Shown piece after piece: positions 9,813 through 18,369 of a DNA stretch of 64,000 bases; position 1 is the first letter of the stretch, and every line of letters begins with the position of its first letter. This DNA comes from Victivallales bacterium (GTDB lineage: Bacteria; Verrucomicrobiota; Lentisphaeria; Oligosphaerales; Oligosphaeraceae): contig JAFXUD010000003.1 in assembly GCA_017535315.1 (NCBI GenBank), positions 1 to 64,000 on the forward strand, in the 5' to 3' direction. A program made the translations under genes and the position numbers. The notes beneath the pieces are model-generated. The model did not search any database, was not told the DNA's origin, and saw only the letters and a list, made by a program, of their open reading frames with translations.

Positions 9813-10043
9813 TCAGTAGTTGAAAAGCTCCTTTACGGTGTACTCTGTTTTGAGGACCTTGTTGAGCGCACGCAGAACTTTCTGGCGGACGTTCATGGTG
9901 AGGAAGCGTCCACTACGTGCCTTGGCAACCATCTTGTGCGTGATCTGCTCAGTGGAGGCCGCGACGACGGCGTGGTTGTCGAGACCGTTCTCCTGCATAA
10001 TGGTGTCAATGGGTTGGGTTCCGTATTCGCGTGATTCTTCCAT
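9813..10043 (-). CDS. Small conserved-looking protein, unknown function
   Basis: A 76-residue polypeptide starting MEESREYG at 10043. A longer reading back to 10235 would run through the hairpin element and is rejected. The body (MQENGLDNHAVVAAS, THKMVAKARSGRFLTMNVR, KVLRALNKVLKTEYTVKELF) is basic and helical and could be a compact nucleic-acid-binding fold, but no family is recognised with certainty. It stands alone, downstream of a terminal-inverted-repeat element that occupies its promoter region (10089-10288), so its expression may depend on that element. Confidence 0.6.
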   Translation of the reverse strand: MEESREYGTQPIDTIMQENGLDNHAVVAASTEQITHKMVAKARSGRFLTMNVRQKVLRALNKVLKTEYTVKELFNY

Positions 10044-10088
10044 AGGCTTTAAGCGCGAAGCAAAAGCTTCGCGTACAGGACAGTTTTT

Positions 10089-10288
10089 GTAACTATTCAG
10101 AAACGATGCATATTGGCACAGGCTGCTTGGCTTTTCTGCGCCTTGCCGCGTAGCGTAGCGAAGCGGCAAGGCGCAAGGAAACTGGAGGTATTGCCTGTCC
10201 GTGGGTTTCGCTCGCGCCAGAGGCGCTCGTTTCACCCACGGCTATGTTCTTTCCGCAGCTAGCACGGCTTACCCTTCTGAATAGTTAC
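10089..10288. mobile_element. 200-bp MITE-like element with 14-bp perfect terminal inverted repeats
   Basis: The ends are GTAACTATTCAGAA (10089-10102) and its exact complement TTCTGAATAGTTAC (10275-10288). The inside holds the hairpin core also present at 1481, 18083, 53399, 55193 and 55456: GCCTTGCCGC/GCGGCAAGGC and CCGTGGGT/ACCCACGG. There is no coding capacity. It lies between the small gene at 9813 and the lipoate ligase gene. Confidence 0.75.
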
Positions 10289-10294
10289 TAGGTT

Positions 10295-10999
10295 TTATCG
10301 TTTGTCGTTCCACTCTTTGGTGGCGTATTTTGTCTCTTGTTTCTGCTGAATGAGAGTTTCCAGTGCGTTGTCTGGGACGAACTCCTGGAAGGAGACGGAC
10401 ATCAGTTGCGTGAAAGCGTCAGTGATGGCCTTGCCAAGAACGGCTCTGGTAAAGGGGAGGGGGCCGCCGAAGTGAAGGCTTCCCTGGTGCAGGATGCCGT
10501 CTGCCGTGCGCCGTTGTGCGCTGCCTGCGATTTTCGTGCCGTCCAGCAGAACATCGTATCGCGTCGGGTTGGTGAAGCAGACCATCGTCAGCCTATCGAC
10601 ATCGTGTGGGATGCTGCCCTGCGCGAGGGTAGCATGTACCTTCAGAGAATCCAGTGCTGACTGGATGCACCTGTTTATCCAGTCATAGCTTTCGTTGCGG
10701 TCAAGCCCTGTGAGCCAGTGGCCATCGGGGAAGACGACCGTGTAGGTGAAGTCGAAGTCATGATAGACGACGCCGCCGCCCGTCGGGCGACGCACGTAGG
10801 CGTATCCCGCAGGGGCGGCGGTGTGCTGCTGGAAGTAGCCGATGGAGACGGCCTTTGTGTTCCAGCTGTAGAAACGGAGCAGGGGGCGGTTGCGGCGGAG
10901 TGCAGTCTCCAGCAGAGTCTCGTCCGCCGCCATGTTGAACGATGGAGCATGTGCCCCATCGCTCCAAAAATCCCAAACTTCAGGCTGCGGTGTTTCCAT
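10295..10999 (-). CDS. lplA: Lipoate-protein ligase A family protein
   Basis: A 234-residue BPL/LplA/LipB-fold protein that would attach lipoate or octanoate to lipoyl domains (GcvH, E2 subunits). It shows the family signature RRPTGGGVVYHDFDFTYTVV near residues 68-87 and the lysine motif KIAGSAQRR with GILHQGSL around 155-175. It lacks the C-terminal accessory domain of E. coli LplA and so resembles the short LplA/LipM type; octanoyltransferase activity is an alternative. Its ATG overlaps the TGA of dapL (TGATG), giving translational coupling. Confidence 0.85.
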   Translation of the reverse strand: METPQPEVWDFWSDGAHAPSFNMAADETLLETALRRNRPLLRFYSWNTKAVSIGYFQQHTAAPAGYAYVRRPTGGGVVYHDFDFTYTVVFPDGHWLTGLDRNESYDWINRCIQSALDSLKVHATLAQGSIPHDVDRLTMVCFTNPTRYDVLLDGTKIAGSAQRRTADGILHQGSLHFGGPLPFTRAVLGKAITDAFTQLMSVSFQEFVPDNALETLIQQKQETKYATKEWNDKR

Positions 11000-12234
11000 C
11001 AGAAAACGAAGGTGGAATCGGCGAGGCGGTTCTTAACCTCCTGGAGCACGCGCTTTTCCTCTTCCAGTGTGGGGGCCACGAAGGTGGCGGAGAAGCGGAC
11101 GAAGTGGCCGACGTCATCCCACGGAACGGTGCTGATGAGCTTCTCCATAATCATCCACTGGCTGAACTCCTCGGCGTTGGCGAAATTCTGGCCACCCTTG
11201 ACGCCTTTGGGAATGGCTACGTAGAGGTAGAAGGAGCCTTCTGGGGTGTGCGCGTCAAAGCCTAGCTCGCGGAGTGTATCGACGAGCGCCTGGAGGCGGC
11301 GACGGTACTTCTCGCAGATAAGCGGCGTGATTTTCGCCTGGTTGGCAAGCGCCTTGGCAGCGGCCTTCTGAATGGCGAGGAACTGCCCGCTGTCCGCATT
11401 GTCCTTGACGGTGGCGAATGCCTTGACGGCGTCCGCGTTGCCGCAGACCCAGCCCAGACGCCAGCCTGTCATGTTGAATCCCTTGGACATGCTGTGCAGC
11501 TCCACGGCGACCTCTTTGCCATTCGGGCGGGAAAGGATGCTTAGGGGCTTGCCTTTGAAGTTCAGTGGTGCATACGGAGCATCGACAACCAGTAGGATGT
11601 TGTTCTCTTTGGCGAACGCGATGGCTTTGTCGTAGAACTCAGGCGTGGCGGAGGCACCCGTTGGGTTGTTGGGGTAGTTGAGGTAGATGAGCTTGCAGCG
11701 TTTGCGCTGGTCGGCGGTCAGGGAATCTAAGTCGGGCAGGAAACCATTCTCTTTGAGCAGCGGCAGATTGACCACTTCGCCGCCGAGGTATTTGGTCCAG
11801 GTACCTAGAACGGGGTAGCCTGGGACAGTCATGACAGTGATGTCGCCAGGGTTGATGAAGCAAGTTGGCAGCAGACTGAGGGCGGATTTGCTGCCGATGG
11901 AGTGCACGATTTCATTGACGGGATCGATGGTGACACCGTAGAGCTCCTGCATATACTTGGCGGCAGCGTCCTTGAACTCCTGGCAACCGTTGTCGGAGTA
12001 GAAGCGGTTTTCGATTTTCGCAGCTTCCTGCGCAAGGGCCTCAATGACCTCGGGAAACGCCTTGTCATCAGGCTCGCCAACGCCCATGTCAATCAGTTCC
12101 ACACCAGGCTTCGCTTTCTTGGCCGCCGCCTTGGCGCGTTTGATTTTCTCAAATTTGTAGATGGTGGTGTCTTTGCCGAATTTCTCACCGCCGATTCGCT
12201 CGGCGAATAGCTTTTGAAGGTAGGAGTCGCTCAT
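10999..12234 (-). CDS. dapL: LL-diaminopimelate aminotransferase
   Basis: A 411-residue fold-type I PLP aminotransferase closely matching DapL, which converts tetrahydrodipicolinate plus glutamate to LL-diaminopimelate in one step of lysine and peptidoglycan synthesis. Visible features: DMGVGEPDDKAFPEV near the N terminus, YLNYPNNPTGA around residue 180, DAPYAPLNF, and the Schiff-base lysine in SMSKGFNMTGWRLGW near 254. Length is normal. Cytosolic. It is the first gene of a two-gene unit with lplA. DapL in place of the DapC/D/E branch is known from chlamydiae, related PVC lineages and some anaerobes, supporting the host assignment. Confidence 0.92.
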   Translation of the reverse strand: MSDSYLQKLFAERIGGEKFGKDTTIYKFEKIKRAKAAAKKAKPGVELIDMGVGEPDDKAFPEVIEALAQEAAKIENRFYSDNGCQEFKDAAAKYMQELYGVTIDPVNEIVHSIGSKSALSLLPTCFINPGDITVMTVPGYPVLGTWTKYLGGEVVNLPLLKENGFLPDLDSLTADQRKRCKLIYLNYPNNPTGASATPEFYDKAIAFAKENNILLVVDAPYAPLNFKGKPLSILSRPNGKEVAVELHSMSKGFNMTGWRLGWVCGNADAVKAFATVKDNADSGQFLAIQKAAAKALANQAKITPLICEKYRRRLQALVDTLRELGFDAHTPEGSFYLYVAIPKGVKGGQNFANAEEFSQWMIMEKLISTVPWDDVGHFVRFSATFVAPTLEEEKRVLQEVKNRLADSTFVF

Positions 12235-12240
12235 GGGAGT

Positions 12241-12298
12241 GGTTAGTGATTAGTTATTAGTGATTGGTTTTTAGGGGCTAGTTATTAAGGGCTAGGAA
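12241..12298. repeat. Low-complexity TTAGTGATTAG/GGGGCTAG repeat
   Basis: A short degenerate repeat of TTAGTGATTAGTTATTAGTG- and GGGGCTAG-type units sits upstream of dapL. The same sequence style recurs at 20440-20455 and as a fold-back at 57041-57120. Confidence 0.6.
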
Positions 12299-12364
12299 CT
12301 AGGGGGCAACGGACGGGGGGCAAGAGCCCCGCGCGCCCCCCTTAGAGACGTCGTCGCTACCCCT

Positions 12365-13246
12365 CTATGCGTTTTTGCCACAGCACTTCTTGTATTTTTT
12401 CCCTGAACCGCAGGGGCATGGGTCGTTTCGTCCGATTTTCGGTGTGTCGCGGACGATGGTCTTGCCCTTGCTTGGCATTTCGGGCATCTCCTCAATAACA
12501 GGTTCGTGAATGTGCGGAATTTCATCTTCAGGATTGTCGAAGAAGCCCTTGTGCTGCTTGACGTAGATTTCGCGGAAGCGTTTGGAGTCCATGAAGATAG
12601 ACTGGATGGCCTGTGCTGCCATGGCGGAGTTGTCGCCGAGCTTGCCCGAATCCAACAGGGCAGTGATTTCCTTGCGAAGTGCCTGTCCCCCTACGACGGC
12701 GGAGTTGAGGACAAGAGCCAAGGCCATGCGCTCTTTAAGGCGTCCGCCTGCCAGCTTCTTGTTGATGATTTTGCGATATAGTTCGATGACATCCTGGTCA
12801 AGGAGCTTCTTCTCAACCCACATGAAATGAATGGCGAGCAGTGCCTGTTCGTTGATTTCAATTGGGAGGTCGTCATTGCAGGCCAGGTCGGCGAGCTTGT
12901 TGGTGTCGTTGGGACCTGCTATACTGCCGAGGATTCGGTGGAGGTTGACGATGGTCCAGTCTGTCATGCTGACATGCTCATTGAAAGACTTGTGCGTCAT
13001 CAGCTGGCAGATGTTGCCGAAGGGCTTCTTGGTCTTTTGTCGAGCAACCCAGAAGAGGGCTACGCGCAGGGTGGCGAACTCTTCAGGAGACATGATGCCC
13101 AGGTCATTTTTCGTGAGGTCTTCCAGCCATCCGACAAAGTCGGGCCTCTCCTGAGAACGTGGCTCCTTCAGCCAGGTCTGCATGTTGACCAGAAGAGACT
13201 CTGGGGACATGGAAGCAATTTTCGTGGTAATGTCGTTGCTGCTCAT
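12365..13246 (-). CDS. SEC-C motif protein with helical N-terminal domain
   Basis: A 293-residue cytosolic protein. The C-terminal ~20 residues form a complete SEC-C zinc motif ([18 protein letters not shown]), known from SecA and many bacterial proteins as a zinc-dependent protein-binding tail. The preceding ~250 residues are alpha-helical with repeat-like segments and match no family I can name; a link to DUF1186/HEAT-type scaffolds is only a guess. An acidic linker separates the two parts. It lies 32 bp after the M24 peptidase on the same strand. A chaperone or adaptor role is inference. Confidence 0.75.
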   Translation of the reverse strand: MSSNDITTKIASMSPESLLVNMQTWLKEPRSQERPDFVGWLEDLTKNDLGIMSPEEFATLRVALFWVARQKTKKPFGNICQLMTHKSFNEHVSMTDWTIVNLHRILGSIAGPNDTNKLADLACNDDLPIEINEQALLAIHFMWVEKKLLDQDVIELYRKIINKKLAGGRLKERMALALVLNSAVVGGQALRKEITALLDSGKLGDNSAMAAQAIQSIFMDSKRFREIYVKQHKGFFDNPEDEIPHIHEPVIEEMPEMPSKGKTIVRDTPKIGRNDPCPCGSGKKYKKCCGKNA

Positions 13247-13278
13247 TGTTTTTGCTTAAAGTTATTGATTGTTGAATG

Positions 13279-14460
13279 TTATTCTATTTCCAGGAAGACT
13301 TTGGCGACGGCGAGGTCATCAAAGCCTTCTTCGGTGATGGCAAGGGTATCCTCTATGCGGATGCCTCCCCATTCTGGATAATATAATCCAGGTTCCACAG
13401 TTACAATGTGACCTGGTTGTAAAATAGTGGTTGAATGTGCACTTAGTGAAGGTTTTTCATGGATTTCCAAGCCGACTCCATGCCCGAGCGAGTGGATGAA
13501 GCCGTAAGGCTTGGCAGCCTTGTGGTCAGTCTTGAAGCCATACGAGGCCATCACTTCGCTGGCCTTGTTGTGAACATCCTTTGCGGCCACGCCTGGTTTC
13601 AGCATTTCGATGGCCTTGCGTTGTGCGTCATAAACAGCCGTGAATGCCTTCTTCACTATTTCTGGTGCCTTCCCTTTTACAACAGTGCGCGTGAGGTCGC
13701 CGAAATAGCCTGTTGCATCCGAGCGAGGGAAGATATCGATGACGATTGGCTCGCCTGCGTGAACGGGACCCGAACCCGTCAGGTGCGGATCAGCCCCCTG
13801 CACGCCAGGTGCAGTGATGGTGCCTGTGGCGGAGCCGTTATTTCGCGCGATTTCAGCATTGATTTCGCCTTGCAGCATCTCAGCCGTAAGTGTCTCTCCA
13901 TTCCATTTCAGGTAGCCTTTCTGATCAATCTTTGCCTCACGAATGAGCTGGAGGCCGCGATAAAGCCCCGCCTCAGCAATGCGTTCCGACTGACGGACAT
14001 GCTCGATTTCCGCAGGACTTTTACGCTCACGCTCGGATGTGAAGTTGTCGTTTGGGATGATGCAGAGGGCTTCGCCCGTGTTCGCGAAACGACGCGATTT
14101 CACGGATAGCTTTGTGTTCCAGAGCTTATCGACGAAGAAGTATGGGATGTCGTTATTGACAACCCAGTTCCAGCACTTTTCCTTGCGGGCGATGGCGGCG
14201 ACGAGGTTGCTGTAGCTACATTTTGCCTTGCCAAGCCCCCAAACTTTTGCAGCCTGGGCAGGGGTATAGACCTCGATACCCTGTCTGCACTGCTTGCGGG
14301 CACGCTCTTGCTCCATGGAGTTGATGATCACGATTTGACGTCTGTTGACCTCCAGCCACAGAAACGGATCGGGGGCTGAAAAGCCTGTCAGATAGAGCAT
14401 GTCTGCGCTGTTTTCACTGGCGCCAAATAATAATTTACCTGTCAGTGCCATGATCGTCAT
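13279..14460 (-). CDS. M24 family metallopeptidase (Xaa-Pro aminopeptidase-like)
   Basis: A 393-residue pita-bread peptidase with an N-terminal creatinase-like domain. All five metal ligands are visible in order: Asp in VIDIFPRSD, Asp in GDLTRTVV, His in HSLGHGVGLEIH, Glu in VEPGLYYPEW and Glu in GIRIEDT. It should remove N-terminal residues, likely before proline, in the cytosol. The ATG at 14460 overlaps the TGA of the trpR-like gene (ATGA), supporting this start over MALTG at 14451. It is one of four genes in line: thiI, trpR-like, this gene, SEC-C protein. Confidence 0.88.
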   Translation of the reverse strand: MTIMALTGKLLFGASENSADMLYLTGFSAPDPFLWLEVNRRQIVIINSMEQERARKQCRQGIEVYTPAQAAKVWGLGKAKCSYSNLVAAIARKEKCWNWVVNNDIPYFFVDKLWNTKLSVKSRRFANTGEALCIIPNDNFTSERERKSPAEIEHVRQSERIAEAGLYRGLQLIREAKIDQKGYLKWNGETLTAEMLQGEINAEIARNNGSATGTITAPGVQGADPHLTGSGPVHAGEPIVIDIFPRSDATGYFGDLTRTVVKGKAPEIVKKAFTAVYDAQRKAIEMLKPGVAAKDVHNKASEVMASYGFKTDHKAAKPYGFIHSLGHGVGLEIHEKPSLSAHSTTILQPGHIVTVEPGLYYPEWGGIRIEDTLAITEEGFDDLAVAKVFLEIE

Positions 14461-14762
14461 TTCCTCTTGGGAGCCTGCTCAATTAATTTATCGACGAGTT
14501 CGGTAAAGCCCTCTTTGCCGTATTTGAGCATGCGGGAGCCGCGGGAGATTTTGCCAAGGCAGATGCCGAGGCGAGATTGGATATCACGTTGGGTGACACC
14601 TGACTTAAGCAGTTTGAGGAGTTCCCAACGGAGGTGGATGGATTCGACTTCGGCGGGGGTGAGAATGCCGTCCAGCAGCAGGGCGAACTCCTCCTTGCTT
14701 TGGATGGTGGTCAGGAGCGAGGACATCTCCTCTATCATTTTCTCAATTTCCTGTTGCGGCAT
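14457..14762 (-). CDS. TrpR family transcriptional repressor
   Basis: A 101-residue all-helical protein whose residues ~28-80 align by eye with Trp repressor: ILTPAEVESIHLRWELLKLL, SGVTQRDIQSRLGICLGKIS and RGSRMLKYG. These include the conserved LTP start of helix B and the TQRDI-xxxLG-xxxIxRGS helix-turn-helix. TrpR binds operators when loaded with tryptophan; the YerC branch is an alternative but lacks the RGS signature. No trp genes lie in the window. It sits between thiI (8 bp) and the M24 peptidase (4-bp overlap), so it is expressed with genes that are not obvious targets. Confidence 0.82.
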   Translation of the reverse strand: MPQQEIEKMIEEMSSLLTTIQSKEEFALLLDGILTPAEVESIHLRWELLKLLKSGVTQRDIQSRLGICLGKISRGSRMLKYGKEGFTELVDKLIEQAPKRK

Positions 14763-14770
14763 GATAAACT

Positions 14771-16036
14771 CTACTTGCTGAACTCAAGCCTGTGTTGCGA
14801 GGCAGTGTTTGGGTTGATGATATCCGTCTTGGCGATGGCGGCATCCAGAAGAGCTGGAATGTCCAGCAGGGCTTCGTCCTCCAGAACATTCTCCAGGGTG
14901 GCGGCGGTAGTCGGGTCGTTGGGTGCGAAGACGGTGCAACTGTCGGGCACCTCCTCGATGGAGAGGTCATAGGTGCCGATATTACGCGCAATCTGCATTG
15001 TCTCCAGCTTCTCGAAAGTGAGCAGGGGACGCAGAATCATATTGGGGACGGCAGCGGAAATGACCCCCATGTTTTCCAGCGTCTGGCTGGCGACCTGGCC
15101 GAGATTGTCGCCTGTGACCAGTGCCTTGTGACCAAAAGTCTTGGCGAGGAAGGAGGCGACGCGCATCATAAAGCGCCTGTAGAGTACGGTGCGGTGTTTG
15201 GAACGGCACTTGTCCCGAATTGCCTTCTGGGCATCTAGGATGTTGACGGCATATAGTTTGCCGCGCTTCTGATATTCATTGAGCTTGCGGGCGATACCCA
15301 CCACTTTCGTGAGGTAGGCTGGTGGGGTGTAAGGCTCACTGTTGAAGGTGACAAAATCCACGGTGCAGCCGCGCCGCATCATCTGGTAGCATGCCACGGG
15401 GGAGTCGATGCCACCCGACAGCAGCGCAAGGACGCGCCCCGCGCTGCCTGATGGCAGTCCGCCTGGCCCCTCAACGCGCTCGAAGGAGACGAAGGCGTGG
15501 TGGTAGCGCATTTCTGCCTCGATGAGCAGATTCGCGTTTTTCAAGTCCAACTTTAACTCGGGGTGTGCTTCAAGAATGATGTCGGCTATATCGCATTCCA
15601 TCTCGGTTGCGGTCATGGGGAAGGCCTTGTTCACGCGGCGTATCCGCGTGGCATAGGTGGGCTCCTGCGGAGGATTCTGCGCCATGAACGCTTTGTATAG
15701 TGTCGGAAAATGCTCGATGATGACCGCTTTCAGCATCGCGTAGTCGGGCTCCAACAGGAAACCTGGTGAGACGGACGAAAGCCCCGCTACCGCTTTAGCA
15801 CGGCTGCGCACAATCTCCAGCGCTTCGGGTGAGAACACGGTTGCAGGAGCTTTGGGCACGATGAAAATACGTCCGTGCTCGAAGCGGAAGTCCATGCCGC
15901 CGATGTCGGCGAAGGCCCTGCGTAGGCTGTCCGCCAGCTGCTCTTCGAAGCGGTTGCGGTTCTTCCCCTTCGTGCCGATTTCATTATAGCGGCAATTCAG
16001 CGCATTGTATGGGAGATATGGTTGCCAGTGGGTCAT
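14771..16036 (-). CDS. thiI: tRNA 4-thiouridine synthase ThiI (no rhodanese domain)
   Basis: A 421-residue protein. The start at 16036 (MTHWQPYLPYN) is chosen because the 35 residues upstream at 16141 are unlike the family. Domains: N-terminal ferredoxin-like and THUMP (residues ~60-185), then a PP-loop ATPase with SGGIDSP at 207-213 and the conserved TGDNLGQVASQTLENM segment. It activates U8 of tRNA with ATP for sulfur transfer. The C-terminal rhodanese domain of E. coli ThiI is absent, the usual state in many bacteria and archaea, so sulfur must come directly from a desulfurase. It is the first gene of the thiI-trpR-M24 operon. Confidence 0.9.
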   Translation of the reverse strand: MTHWQPYLPYNALNCRYNEIGTKGKNRNRFEEQLADSLRRAFADIGGMDFRFEHGRIFIVPKAPATVFSPEALEIVRSRAKAVAGLSSVSPGFLLEPDYAMLKAVIIEHFPTLYKAFMAQNPPQEPTYATRIRRVNKAFPMTATEMECDIADIILEAHPELKLDLKNANLLIEAEMRYHHAFVSFERVEGPGGLPSGSAGRVLALLSGGIDSPVACYQMMRRGCTVDFVTFNSEPYTPPAYLTKVVGIARKLNEYQKRGKLYAVNILDAQKAIRDKCRSKHRTVLYRRFMMRVASFLAKTFGHKALVTGDNLGQVASQTLENMGVISAAVPNMILRPLLTFEKLETMQIARNIGTYDLSIEEVPDSCTVFAPNDPTTAATLENVLEDEALLDIPALLDAAIAKTDIINPNTASQHRLEFSK

Positions 16037-16151
16037 AATCGAAAAAGGGTGGAGCGGGAAAACCCACCCCACCCCAAAAAAACACAGCACTAAAGTGCCG
16101 CGCACAGAACAGGAATATGCCACGCTATAAGCGTAGCACACAGAACAGATG

Positions 16152-17171
16152 TTATTTCTTTGCTTTTGTCTTTTTCTTCATGGCCTCTTCAACGGCGACG
16201 GCGACGGCGACGGTAGCGCCAACCATCGGGTTGTTGCCCATGCCGATAAGGCCCATCATCTCAACGTGCGCGGGAACGGAGGAGGAACCTGCAAACTGTG
16301 CGTCGGAGTGCATGCGTCCCATGGTGTCGGTCATGCCGTAGGAGGCTGGGCCAGCTGCCATGTTGTCGGGATGCAGGGTACGTCCAGTGCCGCCGCCAGA
16401 TGCGACGGAGAAGTACTTCTTGCCGCGCTCGTTGCATTCCTTCTTGTAGGTGCCAGCGACGGGGTGCTGGAAGCGGGTCGGGTTGGTGGAGTTGCCCGTG
16501 ATGGAGACATCCACGCCCTCTTTCCACATGATGGCGACGCCTTCGCGCACGTCATCGGCACCATAGCATCTCACCGCAGCCTTCGGCCCTTTGGAGAAGG
16601 GGATTTCACGGACGATTTCCAGCTTGCCCGTGAAATAGTCGAACTTGGTCTGGACGTAGGTGAATCCGTTAATGCGGCTGATGATGTAGGCGGCGTCCTT
16701 GCCGAGGCCGTTGAGGCAGACCTTCAACGGGGTCTTGCGCACGACATTTGCCTTCTTGGCAATGCCGATGGCGCCTTCCGCAGCAGCGAAGGATTCGTGG
16801 CCTGCGAGGAAGCAGAAGCACTGCGTCTCTTCACGAAGTAGCATGGCGCCCAGATTACCGTGGCCAAGGCCGACCTTGCGGTCGTCGGCGACAGAACCAG
16901 GAATGCAGAAGGCCTGGAGGCCTTCGCCGATGGCTTCGGCGGCATCAGCTGCCTTCTTGCAGCCTTTCTTGATGGCGATGGCGGCGCCAACGGTGTAGGC
17001 CCACTTGGCGTTCTCGAAACAGATAGGTTGGATGCCTTCGGTGATCTCGTAGGGATCGAAACCTTTGGCCTTGCAGATTTCACGGCATTCCTCAATGGAT
17101 TTAATGCCGTATTTCTTGATGGCGGCGAGAATCTGGGGCTCGCGGCGTTCATATGATTCAAAAAGTGCCAT
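16152..17171 (-). CDS. GGGtGRT protein (partner of NifU-like scaffold)
   Basis: A 339-residue protein containing the family's namesake motif in SVASGGGTGRTLHPD, followed by glycine-rich SYGMTDTMGRMHSD and GLIGMGNNPMVGATV. It has 7 Cys, several near CFCFLAGHE, and a basic KKKTKAKK tail. The GGGtGRT family is a conserved but uncharacterised group, encoded almost always next to an iron-sulfur cluster scaffold-like protein; that arrangement is present here 27 bp upstream. Start at 17171 is supported by GAGG about 12 nt upstream. Cytosolic. A role in metal or sulfur handling is inference from the partner. Confidence 0.85.
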   Translation of the reverse strand: MALFESYERREPQILAAIKKYGIKSIEECREICKAKGFDPYEITEGIQPICFENAKWAYTVGAAIAIKKGCKKAADAAEAIGEGLQAFCIPGSVADDRKVGLGHGNLGAMLLREETQCFCFLAGHESFAAAEGAIGIAKKANVVRKTPLKVCLNGLGKDAAYIISRINGFTYVQTKFDYFTGKLEIVREIPFSKGPKAAVRCYGADDVREGVAIMWKEGVDVSITGNSTNPTRFQHPVAGTYKKECNERGKKYFSVASGGGTGRTLHPDNMAAGPASYGMTDTMGRMHSDAQFAGSSSVPAHVEMMGLIGMGNNPMVGATVAVAVAVEEAMKKKTKAKK

Positions 17172-17198
17172 ATTGTATTTACCTCGCGGGTTAAGTGC

Positions 17199-17891
17199 TT
17201 ACTCTTGACGGGGGTCAATCACCTTGGCGGCATCTTCGAAGCGGCCATAGCGACCAGTGGATTTCTTCAGGGCTTCGTCAGCAGAGGTGCCTTTTTTGAT
17301 GAGATCCATCATCACGCCCAGCTTGACGAACTCGTAGCCGATGATTTCGCCGTTTTTGTCCAACGCGATTTTGTTGACATAGCCTTCGGCCATCTCCAGG
17401 TAGCGGGGGCCTTTTTTGCGGGTACCGTACATGGTGCCGACTTGGGAGCGATGTCCCTTGCCGAGGTCTTCGAGACCAGCGCCAATGGCGAGGCCGTTTT
17501 CGGAGAAGGCGCTCTGGGTGCGGCCATAGACAATTTGCAGGAAGAGTTCGCGCATCGCCGTGTTAATGGCATCGCAGACGAGGTCAGTGTTCAATGCTTC
17601 CAGGATAGTCTTGCCAGGCAGGATTTCGGCGGCCATGGCGGCAGAGTGAGTCATGCCCGAGCAGCCCAGCGTTTCAACGAGCGCCTCTTCGATGACGCCT
17701 TTCTTGACATTCAAAGAGAGCTTGCAGGCACCCTGTTGGGGGGCGCACCAGCCCACGCCGTGGGTGAAGCCAGAAATGTCCTTGATTTCCTTGGCCTGTG
17801 TCCATTTGCCTTCCTGCGGAATGGGTGCGGGGCCGTGGTTGCACCCTTTCTTCACGCAGCACATCTTTTCAACTTCTTGCGTGTTCATCAT
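17199..17891 (-). CDS. NifU/IscU-like iron-sulfur scaffold family protein
   Basis: A 230-residue protein with IscU-like elements: GVGWCAPQQGACKL, VETLGCSGMTHSAAMAAEIL and a GKTILEAL segment where canonical IscU has its cysteine-rich cluster site. Extra cysteines near the N terminus (KMCCVKKGCNHG) could add metal ligands. AGGAAG lies about 10 nt upstream of the ATG at 17891; ATG at 17888 is equally possible. It forms an operon with the GGGtGRT gene, a pairing known from anaerobes. The usual isc/suf genes are absent nearby, so it is probably not the general scaffold. Confidence 0.82.
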   Translation of the reverse strand: MMNTQEVEKMCCVKKGCNHGPAPIPQEGKWTQAKEIKDISGFTHGVGWCAPQQGACKLSLNVKKGVIEEALVETLGCSGMTHSAAMAAEILPGKTILEALNTDLVCDAINTAMRELFLQIVYGRTQSAFSENGLAIGAGLEDLGKGHRSQVGTMYGTRKKGPRYLEMAEGYVNKIALDKNGEIIGYEFVKLGVMMDLIKKGTSADEALKKSTGRYGRFEDAAKVIDPRQE

Positions 17892-18082
17892 GTAGCTGTC
17901 TTCCTAATTGTTTTATGCAAGGCTTTTGCAAAGGTATTGACCGCCCTGTGCGGACACTACCCTGGGCTGCCAAACTGCAGCTATTTCCATACCCTAAAAA
18001 TATAAGCCTAAAACTCCGTTTTTCCAATGGGAAGGTGGAAAAAGTGTTGTATTTGCGCGATTATGAGTGATCCCTCACCGAT

Positions 18083-18330
18083 TGTTATGAGCCGCGTTAG
18101 CGGCGATGAGAGCATAGCCGTGGGTGGAGCGAGCGCCTCTGGCGCGAGCGAAACCCACGGGCAGGCGATATCCCCAGTCCCTTTTGTTATGAGCCGCGTT
18201 AGCGGCGATGAGAACATAGCCGTGGGTGGAGCGAGCGCTTCTGGCGCGAGCGAAACCCACGGGCAGGCGATATCCCCAGTTCCTTTGCGCCTTGTCGCTA
18301 GCGTAGCGGAGCGGCACGGCGAAGAAATGC
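18083..18330. repeat. Two tandem 102-bp hairpin-core repeats plus partial tail
   Basis: Copy 1 (18083-18184) and copy 2 (18185-18286) differ at only a few bases. Each carries a GCCGC/GCGGC hairpin and a long CCGTGGGT/ACCCACGG hairpin. The tail to ~18330 holds the second half of the family core (GCGCCTTGTCGC...). They fill most of the 478-bp gap between the NifU-like gene start and the stop of the hydrolase gene. The open frame across them is considered spurious. Confidence 0.8.
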
Positions 18331-18369
18331 CAGCGAGCATTATCAATCAATGATGCATTACGATTATGG

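Noticed and set aside
18083-18286. CRISPR array
   Set aside because: Only two 102-bp units directly abutting with no spacers; repeats are hairpin elements.
18027-18353. Forward ORF of 108 residues with two similar halves (MSRVSGDE...)
   Set aside because: It is a translation of the two tandem hairpin-core repeats; the same core elsewhere is non-coding in other frames.
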